A stretch of 64,000 nucleotides of DNA. Origin: Acidiferrobacteraceae bacterium (lineage in GTDB: Bacteria; Pseudomonadota; Gammaproteobacteria; Arenicellales; UBA868). Both the position numbers and the translations under genes were made by a program. This document shows positions 36,618 to 45,890 of the stretch, in pieces. Numbering within the stretch: position 1 is the first letter of the stretch; each line of letters opens with the position of its first letter. Below the pieces are notes generated by a model. It searched no databases, had not been told where the DNA came from, and saw only the letters and a program-made list of their open reading frames with translations. The stretch covers positions 1 through 64,000 of the forward strand of contig PBOB01000079.1 in the NCBI GenBank assembly GCA_002724185.1, written 5' to 3'.

Positions 36618-37124
36618 GTGGATAATACAGCTTCAGGGACAAGCCTTAAACTACAAGCACTGTTCATATCTTTCATGCGAGATTTTCAGCGAACAAAACT
36701 TTATCGATTTGAAGCAGATGTTCTGGAAAAGCACCCCTTAAACAAAATACTAACGCTTAATGAATGCATTAAATTAGCGAGAAAATACAATCCAGAGATT
36801 GTAGTTAAAGATGGGCGAGGTCGCCGGCATGCTGGCGCTTCATTTGAGGAACAACTAATCACACTACCAATCTGGTCCCGACAAACAGTTATTGTGCTCC
36901 ATGAAGTTGCACATACACTGGTAAATGATTACAAATATCCACACCATGGTGCTGAATTTGTTGGAACGCTAATTGGGCTGCTTTCAAACGAATCGATCAA
37001 TGATGTAAGCTTTAACATGATTAAATTCGGCGAAACAAAGCTCAAATATTCAAAAAATTGGATAAACTGGGCACTGAAACTACCCTATGCTAAAACAAAC
37101 AATAGTGATAGCCTCTCTAATTGA
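36618..37124 (+). CDS. Small HExxH zinc metallopeptidase-like protein
   Basis: The 168-aa protein has H-E-V-A-H in VLHEVAHTLV (near residue 99) and a following HGAEF with a third possible ligand His, as in short SprT- or TIGR04338-like zincins. There is no signal peptide. GTG 36618 is the start; the 62-base spacer to the SCO1 gene is divergent. Substrate unknown. It converges with the oxidoreductase gene downstream (stops 2 bases apart). Confidence 0.78.
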   Translation: MDNTASGTSLKLQALFISFMRDFQRTKLYRFEADVLEKHPLNKILTLNECIKLARKYNPEIVVKDGRGRRHAGASFEEQLITLPIWSRQTVIVLHEVAHTLVNDYKYPHHGAEFVGTLIGLLSNESINDVSFNMIKFGETKLKYSKNWINWALKLPYAKTNNSDSLSN

Positions 37125-37125
37125 G

Positions 37126-38124
37126 CTACATGTAAACCAAGCACTTACCTAGAACCTGACGATTAATGAGAGCTTTGACTGCATCTCCACCCTTTTCTAG
37201 TGGAAATCTATGTGAGATATGAGGTGTGAGTCCATTTCTCTGAAGCCAGAACAATAATTGATCAAAATTCTCCCGACTTCGTTCGGGCTCTTCCTCTGCA
37301 AATCGACCCCAGTATACTCCTACAAGCGCGCTACCCTTTAACAAAAGAAGATTTGTTGGCGCTCGAGGCAGGTTCTTGCCATCAGCAGCAAATCCTACAA
37401 CAAGAATCCGTGCCTTCCAATTTACAGCACGCAATGACTGCTGAAATATTTCTCCTCCTATCGGATCAAAAACAACATCTGCGCCCCTATTGTTAGTCAA
37501 ATTCTTTACCCTATCCTTAAAGGTCGCCTCACCCGAAGAATAGTTAACAGTTGTGATGCCCTGATAAAAGCTTGCTAAATCTTCTAACTTCTTATCGCTA
37601 CTACCAGCAGCGATAACACGAGCACCAAGTTTTCTGGAAATATCTACCGCAGCGCTGCCAACTCCACCCGTGGCACCTAAAATAACAATCGTTTCTCCAG
37701 GTCGCACGTTCGCCCTATCTACTAAGGCGTGATAACTGGTCCCATAGGTCAGAGAAAATACTGCTGCTAGGTCCAAATCCGCCTTTCTCGGAATAAGGAG
37801 GCATTTACTAGCTGCGATAGTTATCTCTTCTTGCATACCGCCAAACCCTGGAATTGCAATTACTCGATCATCCTTACAGTAATCTTGGACTGCTTCCCCG
37901 ACTTCCAAGATCGTGCCAGCAACTTCGCAACCAGGGGCAAACGGTAATGCCGGCTTGATTTGATACTGACCTCGAATCATCAATATATCAGGAAAATTGA
38001 CACCGCAGGCGTGCACCTTTATGCGTACTTCGTTTGATCCAAGGCGCGGCCTTTGAATTTCTTCCAGCCTCAGTTGATCTGGCTCCCCATACTGTTTGCA
38101 CAATAATGCTCTGACCTTACCCAT
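37126..38124 (-). CDS. Zinc-independent quinone-oxidoreductase-like MDR protein
   Basis: The 332-aa protein belongs to the medium-chain dehydrogenase superfamily, QOR branch: GVNFPDILMIRGQYQ near residue 48, CEVAGTILEVG, and the Rossmann motif ILGATGGVGSAAVDI near 147. No structural-zinc cysteine cluster is seen. It probably reduces quinones or enones with NADPH. ATG 38124. It has no obvious operon partner; the next gene on the strand is 62 bases upstream. Confidence 0.9.
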   Translation of the reverse strand: MGKVRALLCKQYGEPDQLRLEEIQRPRLGSNEVRIKVHACGVNFPDILMIRGQYQIKPALPFAPGCEVAGTILEVGEAVQDYCKDDRVIAIPGFGGMQEEITIAASKCLLIPRKADLDLAAVFSLTYGTSYHALVDRANVRPGETIVILGATGGVGSAAVDISRKLGARVIAAGSSDKKLEDLASFYQGITTVNYSSGEATFKDRVKNLTNNRGADVVFDPIGGEIFQQSLRAVNWKARILVVGFAADGKNLPRAPTNLLLLKGSALVGVYWGRFAEEEPERSRENFDQLLFWLQRNGLTPHISHRFPLEKGGDAVKALINRQVLGKCLVYM

Positions 38125-38186
38125 AGGATAGCAATACAGGTTTTAGCAATGTATGTGGCAGACTTAAACGTTGGCATATTGCGCAG

Positions 38187-38813
38187 TTAATTAGCATCTC
38201 TAAAGCCCTGGATTAGGTATGGCAATTCGCTTGGCAAATTCTCTAATACGTTTCGCTCTATCAATAATTCAACTAGTTTTTCTAGGTTTTCGTTGATATA
38301 TGGCACCAAAGCAGGATTCTTTTTTGGACGCCAGCCATACCGCTCCATTTCACTCATGGCAAATTTAATAGATTTACCCTGGACAAGAATTCTATACATT
38401 GCTATGACTCCACCGGTTCGTTGTGCTCCAGCAGCACAGTGGACCAACACCTTCTTGCTGGATCGAACAGAATCGTGAATTTTCTCGATAGCAGCAGCAT
38501 ATTTATCAATATCCCCAGTACCATCACCGAATAATGGATATACATACCTTTCAAGTCCTTCTTTGGTTAAACCTACCTCAGCCTCATACGAAAGATCACC
38601 GGGAAGGGGGGTCATCAAAGAAATAATGACATCAATATCATGTGCCGTTACCTGCCTACGAATCTGCCTTGGGGTAAGCTGACCACTGCGGAAGATCGAA
38701 GATTTTTCAACTATACCCCAACGCTTAGGATACAAATGCCATTTTACATATCGGTCAAATAGATAGAGTAATAAAGCAACTGCGATAATGATAATAATCC
38801 AATCGTCAAACAT
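38187..38813 (-). CDS. Membrane-anchored PTP/dual-specificity phosphatase-like protein
   Basis: An N-terminal membrane helix (WIIIIIAVALLLYLF, residues 5-19) is followed by a phosphatase domain with the P-loop VHCAAGAQRTGG (HCx5R, near residue 122-132) and an upstream aspartate-containing PLFGDGTGD segment. It likely dephosphorylates a phosphotyrosine or a phospholipid/phosphoinositide at the membrane. Its ATG is six bases from the stop of the dehalogenase-like gene upstream, so they may be co-transcribed. Confidence 0.85.
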   Translation of the reverse strand: MFDDWIIIIIAVALLLYLFDRYVKWHLYPKRWGIVEKSSIFRSGQLTPRQIRRQVTAHDIDVIISLMTPLPGDLSYEAEVGLTKEGLERYVYPLFGDGTGDIDKYAAAIEKIHDSVRSSKKVLVHCAAGAQRTGGVIAMYRILVQGKSIKFAMSEMERYGWRPKKNPALVPYINENLEKLVELLIERNVLENLPSELPYLIQGFRDAN

Positions 38814-38819
38814 TAGCTT

Positions 38820-39689
38820 TTAGTCCAGGGTTCCCAGCCAACTGACAATAGCTTGCCCTATTTCTATGGGTGAATCCTCCTGAATAAAGTGCTTCCCACT
38901 GACAGTCACCTCTATTTGATTGGGCCATGCCCGACAATACTCTCGCTGCCGGCCGACCAGGATTGAACCTGGATCAGCATTGATAAATAGCTTGGGAAGG
39001 AAATCGCTTTCCTCCAGCCATCTGCCATACTCCGACACCAAGGCCACCATCTCCGCAGGTTCACCATCAATGGGTATCTGTCTAGGCCAGTTCAACATCG
39101 GTTGTCGATCATCTGGCTGGATAAACGCTGCACGATAACAATTCATTTCATACTCATTTAGTTCTCGTATGATCGCGTTAGGAAGAACCACCTCAATAAA
39201 CAAGTTGCGTTCCAGTATTAAATTCTCTCCCTTATTTGAACGAAAATCTCTAAATATGTCTCTCGCTAATTCAGGCCAATCATTCCAACCGATGGGAGAT
39301 ACCAAGGCTTCCATATAGGAGAGCCCACGAACATTAGATGGATGATTTTTGGCCCAGTGAAATGCTAATGCACTACCCCAGTCGTGCCCCACTAATACTA
39401 TATTCGTGGTCGCATCCAACTGATGTAGTAAGCCATCTAAGTATTGATATGCAATTTGGAACGTATACCGATTTGGACCGTCACTAGTAGGTAGCTTTTC
39501 TGAGTCACCCTGGCCAATTAAGTCAGGGGCAATCACACGACCGCAGTCAGCTAACGCCGGAACAATATTTCGCCACAGGTAAGAAGAAGTCGGATTGCCG
39601 TGCAAAAGTATAATTGGGCTACCTTGCCCTGCCTCTATATAGCCAAGACGCCGACCACCCACCTCTTGAAATCGCTTCTTGAAAACCAT
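38820..39689 (-). CDS. Haloalkane-dehalogenase-like alpha/beta hydrolase
   Basis: The sequence has the DhlA/LinB pattern: oxyanion-forming LLHGNPTSSYLWRN, nucleophile Asp in VGHDWGSALAFHWA, and a C-terminal SGKHFIQEDSP with the catalytic His. A tryptophan directly after the nucleophile is the halide-binding position. I choose ATG 39689 (MVFKKRFQEVGG); an ATG at 39770 would cross the terminator at 39761-39784, so it is unlikely. Natural substrates in such marine enzymes are often unknown. The phosphatase-like gene follows. Confidence 0.83.
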   Translation of the reverse strand: MVFKKRFQEVGGRRLGYIEAGQGSPIILLHGNPTSSYLWRNIVPALADCGRVIAPDLIGQGDSEKLPTSDGPNRYTFQIAYQYLDGLLHQLDATTNIVLVGHDWGSALAFHWAKNHPSNVRGLSYMEALVSPIGWNDWPELARDIFRDFRSNKGENLILERNLFIEVVLPNAIIRELNEYEMNCYRAAFIQPDDRQPMLNWPRQIPIDGEPAEMVALVSEYGRWLEESDFLPKLFINADPGSILVGRQREYCRAWPNQIEVTVSGKHFIQEDSPIEIGQAIVSWLGTLD

Positions 39690-39755
39690 CAGCTCATTAT
39701 ACGTGCAGGAAGTAAATGAACATACGTACCTTCCCATACACAAATTACTGGTCAA

Positions 39756-39785
39756 TAAAAATGGGGCCAAATAGGCCCCATTTTA
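39756..39785. terminator. Terminator after the Tat-exported binding protein gene
   Basis: The stem ATGGGGCC (39761-39768) and GGCCCCAT (39774-39781) encloses AAATA and is flanked by A and T runs, so it could work in both directions. It lies about 85 bases past the leftward 39868 stop. Confidence 0.85.
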
Positions 39786-39867
39786 CAGTGGACAAGAGTA
39801 AAACTAGTCCAGAAAAATAAATCGCTTATCCCGATTATTATCGGAAGCGATATCAGTCGTGCCTAGG

Positions 39868-41553
39868 CTACTTCTCGATCCAAACATCATTATAGTAGGG
39901 ATAGAGATTCCACAAAGTGGGCTGCCAACCGTGCACATTATTACGCTTAGCGAAAACTGCATTTCGCGTCACAGTGCTAACATATGGGACCTCTTCACAA
40001 TATGCCTTCTGGAATGCGCTAGCAGCAGCCTGGCCAGCCTCAGCATCCCCTGCTTGTTGCCAATCTGACATAGCCTTATCAATCGCTGGCGAATTTGCAC
40101 GAGACATATTTGGGAAAGGAATCGTAACACTATTTACAAAAAGATTTAGCACATCAATAGGAATGGGCCATAACCAATAGAATAGAGTCATCGGCGCTGC
40201 ATCCCGCCCTGGAGTTGCCTGCTTCTCAAACAAAACAGCTCGATCAGCAATATTCAGCTGGGCATCAAACCCGCCTTCTCGCAACATAGATGCTACAACC
40301 GTTGCAACTGCCTCATTAATCGATTCTGCTTGAGCAACAAATTCAAACGACATCACAGTACCATCTTTCTCCCAAATACCATCACTATTAAGAGCCCAGC
40401 CTGCATCGCTCATGATCTTAGCTGCAGCATCCGGGTTGTAACTGATGAGCTTCTCTACGATTGGATCATATGTCCGATCTGTTGGAGGCAGTGGACCGGG
40501 AGTTGAAACTGCATCACCGAAGAAAACGATGTCTCTCATCGCATCACGATCAATCAAGTGCGCAAGAGCTCGCCTTACATTGACATCCCCAAATAACTCA
40601 CTATGGTCTTGATTCAATGTAAGAATATATCCCGACCACTCTGGAAATCTATAAACCGTGATATCAGGGTTGCTTTCGAGCCGACTGACATCCTGCGGTG
40701 CTGGTCCCTTTAGCGTATCTATATCACCATTTTCTAACTGAACCGCCCGTTGACTTGCTTCCGGAATGAACGTCCATCGAACCGCATCAACATGAGCCTT
40801 ACCCTGATTTTCAAACCACGGAGTATTGGACCCAGGATAATCTTCCCATCGCTTTACCAGCACGTGACTACCTGGTACCCACTCTTCATGAGTGAATGGT
40901 CCAGTACCATCGGCCAGCTCAGTGCCATATGTCGTACTTTTATCGGCGCCCGCTTCACGCCATGTATCAGTACAACTAATTCGGAAGTACCCTGTCTTAT
41001 GTGGACCTAAAGTGCCGACCCACGGATTCTTCATATTAATTACTAGCTGATCACCTTCTGACGTATAGTTATCAACAGCTGCTGCTAGCGTCGCGATAAA
41101 CGATAGTGACTTAAACGTCTTCAGATAATCCGCTACGGCCGCTGCATTTGCAGGCTTGCCGGAATGAAATGTTCTACTGGGATCAATGTCAAATCGATAT
41201 TGCATGCCATCATCTGCCATTGACCAACCTGTCGCAAGCTGCGGTGCGTCTCCGCCATCGGGGGTATTCGTCAGAATTGCCTCGTAAATCGCAAAGAATG
41301 CAGGATCGTACCAGTTGGTGGTAATAGGATCGTGTTTTGAAAAATCCAAATCATATCCTTCACGTAATGTCCCACCTTTTTGCACATGGCCATCTGCATG
41401 TGCCACTGACCCTGCAGCCAACATGGATCCAGCCGCGCTTGCCGTCACGCCCAAGGCGGCAGCACCCTTCATAAAGGCTCGTCTAGTCAATACGCCGTGC
41501 CGGTAGTCGTCGACAAGTTGATCTAATTGTTTAGTCGTCTCCATCTCCTTCAT
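39868..41553 (-). CDS. Extracellular solute-binding protein, peptide type (SBP_bac_5), Tat-exported
   Basis: The 561-aa protein is a DppA/OppA-class binding protein. A twin-arginine signal LTRRAFMKGAAALGVTASA (about residues 22-40) precedes the mature domain. The VNVRRALAHLIDRDAM segment near residue 320 and the long two-lobe length are typical. A strong AGGAGGAAGG ribosome site lies upstream; ATG 41553 and ATG 41544 are both possible. The membrane and ATPase parts of an opp transporter are encoded 5-9 kb away at 44735-50357. Confidence 0.9.
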   Translation of the reverse strand: MKEMETTKQLDQLVDDYRHGVLTRRAFMKGAAALGVTASAAGSMLAAGSVAHADGHVQKGGTLREGYDLDFSKHDPITTNWYDPAFFAIYEAILTNTPDGGDAPQLATGWSMADDGMQYRFDIDPSRTFHSGKPANAAAVADYLKTFKSLSFIATLAAAVDNYTSEGDQLVINMKNPWVGTLGPHKTGYFRISCTDTWREAGADKSTTYGTELADGTGPFTHEEWVPGSHVLVKRWEDYPGSNTPWFENQGKAHVDAVRWTFIPEASQRAVQLENGDIDTLKGPAPQDVSRLESNPDITVYRFPEWSGYILTLNQDHSELFGDVNVRRALAHLIDRDAMRDIVFFGDAVSTPGPLPPTDRTYDPIVEKLISYNPDAAAKIMSDAGWALNSDGIWEKDGTVMSFEFVAQAESINEAVATVVASMLREGGFDAQLNIADRAVLFEKQATPGRDAAPMTLFYWLWPIPIDVLNLFVNSVTIPFPNMSRANSPAIDKAMSDWQQAGDAEAGQAAASAFQKAYCEEVPYVSTVTRNAVFAKRNNVHGWQPTLWNLYPYYNDVWIEK

Positions 41554-41802
41554 ACCTTCCTCCTATCCTAATTGTGCTGATGATCAATAGATAACCACTC
41601 CCAAAACCTCAGCTAGTCTCTCCGCATAGACTGTCACAGTATGTGAACGAGTGACCTATGTCAAGCGAGCTTTACACGCCAAAAGATGGATGGTTATGAC
41701 TTGGCACTAACATTAGCTAATTTGGGCCAGAACATAGCGTTCTAATGAGCCAAGTGAATTGTTCTGCTATATCCAGTGTTGACCAAAACCACCGCAAATT
41801 GT

Positions 41803-42606
41803 TTAGACACTAAGCTGCGGGTATTTGGTGCAAAACATGTTTTCCGCAGCCGGTGTCCACCTTTCCGCAAGCGGTAGATCCAAGTAGTTGTAGGTGCCAG
41901 CATCACACGGCCTCCCCTTCTTGACTGCCATCGACATCGATCCATGATTAAAATGCAGTACATACGAATAAACTGTTTGATACAAACTATGGTTGCAAAT
42001 GCCCGTGTCCTCATGATCGTGACTACTTTGGAGAGACAGGATATCTTCGATACTACCCGCACTTGCCAGTCTTCTTTGAGATGATGATAGTCGAGACTGG
42101 CTCGTCACTCTATCTGCGTCCAGATCACTTGGGCTAAAAAGAAGATGATGGTTGGTTCGGGTAAGTCGATCTGAACTCCTTTCGACTTTAATTTCATCTC
42201 CATGAACCTCAATAGCAGCTACCGACTCATTGCTAATAAGTATCAAATTCGCACACCAGTACGAGTGACGTTTAACAGCCTCGTCTACTGCGCTAATGGC
42301 AGAATCAACATCCTTGCCCTCTCGTAGCGCAACCTCTGTCAGAAGATCGTAATTCAACCCAGACTTAGGCTCTTCACGCACATTAGCATCACAACAAAAA
42401 AGCCCATACTGATTTGCACCAATCGAAATGCCAGAAAAGTGATCTGGCTGGGAATCTACATTTGCCCACGTAGACACACCTTTAATACCAACGATTTCTT
42501 GTGATGTTATTAATTGATCTTCAAAACTATCACGGACGAAATCCTTGTTCTTAAACAAGAAATATTCGTTGGCATTTAGCCTAAGTGCGCCAATCGTGCA
42601 CATCAA
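41803..42606 (-). CDS. Ntn-hydrolase (C45/choloylglycine-hydrolase-like)
   Basis: A linear amide hydrolase of the N-terminal-nucleophile superfamily: the chain starts MMC, so removal of one or two residues exposes the catalytic Cys, and FKNKDFVRD near residue 18 matches the conserved K-N-x-D/R-D-F pattern of the penicillin acylase V/isopenicillin N acyltransferase-like group. The following CCDANVREEPKSG and NHHLLFSP segments are consistent with the family. The true start may be ATG 42603. The acyl or amide substrate is unknown. Confidence 0.75.
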   Translation of the reverse strand: MMCTIGALRLNANEYFLFKNKDFVRDSFEDQLITSQEIVGIKGVSTWANVDSQPDHFSGISIGANQYGLFCCDANVREEPKSGLNYDLLTEVALREGKDVDSAISAVDEAVKRHSYWCANLILISNESVAAIEVHGDEIKVERSSDRLTRTNHHLLFSPSDLDADRVTSQSRLSSSQRRLASAGSIEDILSLQSSHDHEDTGICNHSLYQTVYSYVLHFNHGSMSMAVKKGRPCDAGTYNYLDLPLAERWTPAAENMFCTKYPQLSV

Positions 42607-42691
42607 ATATCGATTCGAAAATTAAAAGATCGTGCTCTAGCCAGGAAAAACAGTTAACAACGTCCACATCCGCTAGTATCACCAGCCACAA

Positions 42692-43255
42692 TCAGCTAAT
42701 TCCCTTGTGCGCCTCTTCCCAAGTTGCCCCGCCAGTCGTATCTACCCAGTAGCTCTTGGCCCATCCGACACCTTGCCATGTTCTAACTCTGGTAGGTACT
42801 AGCCTAAACAGCCAACGCGGCTGATTTAATGTTGGGCCAAGATACTTGGGGCCATCAGGGCCAAGATAACGAATTGACATCTTCTCGGCAATGCCGACCC
42901 ACTTACCCCCAATCACACTTTCTTCTACAAGCTCAGCAACACCGTCAAAATGAAATTTTTCCATTGTGCTTACATCATCAATACAGGCAGAGACTCTTGG
43001 GTCATTCTTAAGATACTCAGCCCATTTTGACCGAGAACGTGGCACGACCCAAAAGGTGCAGCCACAATCCTTGCCATGTGTGCATCCCTCTTTCTTTTCC
43101 CATTGATGCCAACAGGGAATAAGAAACGGATCACCGTTTGGCTTGAGACACGCTAACCTCAAAGTCATCCCCTTTGAAAGAAACGCCTCGATGCTATCTG
43201 TCTCCATCGCGCCAGCTTTTAAGCTATGTTCCTCGTTCTCATATTTCTTTTCCAT
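42692..43255 (-). CDS. PPOX-class flavin/deazaflavin-binding protein
   Basis: A pyridoxamine-5'-phosphate-oxidase-like split barrel. The first beta-hairpin LRLACLKPNGDPFLIPCWHQ and the later VPRSRSKWAEYLKNDPRVSACID stretch are typical of the FDOR/PPOX group. An inserted cysteine cluster, C-T-H-G-K-D-C-G-C, could bind a metal and is unusual. Because F420 is made in this genome, an F420-dependent reductase is possible. A GGGGGAG ribosome site places the start at ATG 43255. Confidence 0.78.
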   Translation of the reverse strand: MEKKYENEEHSLKAGAMETDSIEAFLSKGMTLRLACLKPNGDPFLIPCWHQWEKKEGCTHGKDCGCTFWVVPRSRSKWAEYLKNDPRVSACIDDVSTMEKFHFDGVAELVEESVIGGKWVGIAEKMSIRYLGPDGPKYLGPTLNQPRWLFRLVPTRVRTWQGVGWAKSYWVDTTGGATWEEAHKGIS

Positions 43256-43437
43256 CGGTCTCCCCCATCTGGTCATTCCACAATTTGATTAGCTAATTAA
43301 GGTTAAATATTATCCACACACCTCAGTATGTCAATCCTAGGAGACGCTTTTTAATTTGTATGTTACGCTCCCGCGGTAGAAAATTGTTTCCAAAAAACAA
43401 AGATGTACTGCAATATCAATGCATGGAGGGCCTGAGG

Positions 43438-44220
43438 ATGCCAAGATTCACTGGAAAACGGATTTTTATCACAGGAGCGGGAAGTGGTATCGGGTTAAGG
43501 ACAGCTGAAAAATTTGCGGATGAGGGAGCCTCGGCGATTTACCTCGTGGAATATATCCAAGACCGACTCGACTTAGTAGCATCGGAAGTCGAAAAACGAG
43601 GCAGTTTAGCTATTCCGATGTGTTTTGACCTTGGTGATCCAGATAACTGCAGGAGCGCAATGTCCCGTGCTTTATCGGACGCCCCACTAGATGTTTTGAT
43701 ATGTAATGCAGCGGCGGTAGCAGAAGAAAGATTCCTGGATATTAGCTATGAATCGTGGAGGCGTCAGATTGATGTAAACCTAAATGCCTATTTTGTTCTC
43801 GCCCAGGAAGCAGCTAGGTCAATGGCAAAGAGAAAGTCAGGTGTCATACTATTTACAGCGTCTATTGACGCGCAGGGACATTCTCTTCGTTTCACACCCT
43901 ATTGTGTATCAAAAGCTGGGGAGGTCTCCTTAATGAAATCGATGGCTGTCGAGCTTGGCCGATCTCAGGTCCGAGTTAACTCCGTGAGCCCCGGGCCAGC
44001 TGATACGCAGCAGAGCACAGACCTAGTCGGTGAAGAACTGATGAAAAAATGGCGAAAGCACGGCTTCCCAGAGGTACCCATGAACAGACTTGCGTCTCCG
44101 GACGACATTGCAAATGCATTCTTATTTCTTGCATCTGATGATGCCTCTTATATAACAGGGCATGACCTCGTCGTCGATGGAGGGCATACTGCGGATGTTT
44201 ATGAAATACCTTATGAGTGA
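43438..44220 (+). CDS. Short-chain dehydrogenase/reductase
   Basis: A classical SDR with cofactor motif ITGAGSGIGLRTA, LICNAA in place of NNAG, Ser in FTASIDAQG and Tyr-Lys in YCVSKAG, ending with the usual ITGHDLVVDGGH. I choose ATG 43438 because a GGAGGGCCTGAGG stretch lies directly upstream; a 26-codon longer form from 43360 would lack it. Substrate unknown. The gene is alone between the PPOX gene and the small unknown ORF. Confidence 0.9.
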   Translation: MPRFTGKRIFITGAGSGIGLRTAEKFADEGASAIYLVEYIQDRLDLVASEVEKRGSLAIPMCFDLGDPDNCRSAMSRALSDAPLDVLICNAAAVAEERFLDISYESWRRQIDVNLNAYFVLAQEAARSMAKRKSGVILFTASIDAQGHSLRFTPYCVSKAGEVSLMKSMAVELGRSQVRVNSVSPGPADTQQSTDLVGEELMKKWRKHGFPEVPMNRLASPDDIANAFLFLASDDASYITGHDLVVDGGHTADVYEIPYE

Positions 44221-44321
44221 AACACGTAACGTTTATACTGAACTTTAAACTACGAACTTAAACAACATTGTAGAACTAGGCAATAGCAACATATTTTATA
44301 GTTAATATACCGTCGGGATTT

Positions 44322-44693
44322 ATGAAAAAGGAAGTAATAGATAATTCTAGGAGGCGATTCATACAAGGAAAAGTCCGCTCCGAAACAACTACCGGGAAAC
44401 TTGACCCTTCAGTAGAGCTATTTGAATGCTCTCGAGCATTTCTTGACGACCTAAACACACCATCTATAACCTATGGTCTAGTTAACCGTGGTAATCATAG
44501 AACTTCAGTGCTCGTTAAATACATAGTAAGAATGCCGCAGGTTATCAAACTATTGCATCTTGCGCCGAAAGAAGTTTTCAGAGGTACATGGAATGAAACC
44601 ATTCCGGCATCAAAAGAGCCCTGCTCGATAGAGATCGAAGCAAGATGCGGAAAACAAGTTGCAACTCAACGTTATAAACTAGAAAGTTTGTAG
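44322..44693 (+). CDS. Unknown small protein upstream of oppF
   Basis: I do not recognise this 123-aa product. It is basic with a few Cys but no motif, signal or membrane helix, and the start at 44322 has only a poor ribosome site. It is on the same strand as oppF, 50 bases upstream. An antisense 151-codon ORF covers part of it and oppF, so one of these is spurious; this one is favoured because it does not overlap a known gene. Confidence 0.35.
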   Translation: MKKEVIDNSRRRFIQGKVRSETTTGKLDPSVELFECSRAFLDDLNTPSITYGLVNRGNHRTSVLVKYIVRMPQVIKLLHLAPKEVFRGTWNETIPASKEPCSIEIEARCGKQVATQRYKLESL

Positions 44694-44743
44694 GAATGAA
44701 TGCGACATCATAAATACAAGTATTCTGATAATCATTGCTTCTA

Positions 44744-45787
44744 ATGCAAACTAAACCCCAAAATATCTCAGGCGACATCGTACTTTCCGTTCGCCATCTA
44801 GTTAAGAATTTCAATCTCGGTAGTCGCTGGTTTTCGGGAAAGAGTGGAGGGGTTGTCTCAGCAGTAGCCGATGTCTCATTTGATATTCCAAGAGGGAAAA
44901 CAATGGGACTCGTTGGCGAGTCTGGTTGCGGCAAATCTACGACGGCAAGATGCATTCTGAGATTGATTGAGCCTACTTCAGGTTCTGTAACTTTTTCAAC
45001 GGATGGTCGTGCTGAAAACATCGTTGACGTCACAACTGCATCATCAGAAGCATTGAGGCGTCTTAGACAGAGTATGCAAATCGTCTTTCAGGACCCATTT
45101 GCTTCGCTCAATCCGCGTATGACAGTAGGTGACACAATTGAAGAAATGCTCCTCGTCAATACAGACATGGATCGCACTAGTCGGACTACACGTGTTGTTG
45201 AATTGCTTGATCTAGTTGGCCTCGAATCTATGCATGCCAAGCGGTTTCCGCATGAATTTTCTGGTGGACAAAGACAACGCATTGGGGTTGCTCGCGCATT
45301 AGCTTTAAATCCAAGCTTTATAGTTTGTGATGAGCCGGTATCTGCTCTAGATGTATCAATTCAGGCTCAAGTACTTAACCTGCTTGCAGAACTTCAGGAG
45401 AACTTCTCGCTGACTTACCTATTCATCACACATGACTTAGCAGTAGTCCGTCAAGTCTGTGACGACGTTGCAGTTATGTATCTTGGTAAAATTGTTGAAC
45501 AAAGCCCCGTTGAAAAGCTATTTGCAGAACCGATGCATCCTTATACGCAGGCACTTGTCTCAGCTGCTCCAATACCCAACCCCGCTAAACAAAGAGAACG
45601 CACTCGTATACTGCTTGAAGGCGACGTTCCTAGCCCAATTAATCCACCTGATGGCTGCCGTTTTCAATCTCGCTGTCCTATAGGAAAAGCAGAGGTAAAA
45701 TGTCGAAGCGTAGAGCCTCGACTCATTGATGTTGATGGGGTACATCAGGTAGCCTGCCACTTTCCCGAAGTACGATCTGTACTCTAG
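44744..45787 (+). CDS. Oligopeptide ABC transporter ATP-binding protein, OppF-like
   Basis: The protein has Walker A GESGCGKST, signature LSGGQ-equivalent FSGGQRQR, Walker B VCDEPVSALD and the C-terminal oligopeptide-transport domain with CRFQSRCPIGKAEVKC, a Cys-rich tail found in OppD/DppF. I use ATG 44744; TTG 44735 is a longer alternative. The partner OppD (47432) is on the opposite strand, and the amidohydrolase gene follows 100 bases downstream. Confidence 0.92.
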   Translation: MQTKPQNISGDIVLSVRHLVKNFNLGSRWFSGKSGGVVSAVADVSFDIPRGKTMGLVGESGCGKSTTARCILRLIEPTSGSVTFSTDGRAENIVDVTTASSEALRRLRQSMQIVFQDPFASLNPRMTVGDTIEEMLLVNTDMDRTSRTTRVVELLDLVGLESMHAKRFPHEFSGGQRQRIGVARALALNPSFIVCDEPVSALDVSIQAQVLNLLAELQENFSLTYLFITHDLAVVRQVCDDVAVMYLGKIVEQSPVEKLFAEPMHPYTQALVSAAPIPNPAKQRERTRILLEGDVPSPINPPDGCRFQSRCPIGKAEVKCRSVEPRLIDVDGVHQVACHFPEVRSVL

Positions 45788-45890
45788 GCTAATGTCAATC
45801 GCGAAAATACAATACAGATCTAGACCAATAGAAAACTGGCTGTGCAACAATCCTCGCTATAAATCGAGGTCTATTACGGAGAATCATTGA

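Noticed and set aside
39689-39770. Longer start of the dehalogenase gene at 39770
   Set aside because: It would cross the strong terminator hairpin at 39761-39784 and adds non-conserved residues.
44578-45033. 151-codon leftward ORF
   Set aside because: Overlaps oppF antisense, Pro/Ser-rich composition; not a known family.
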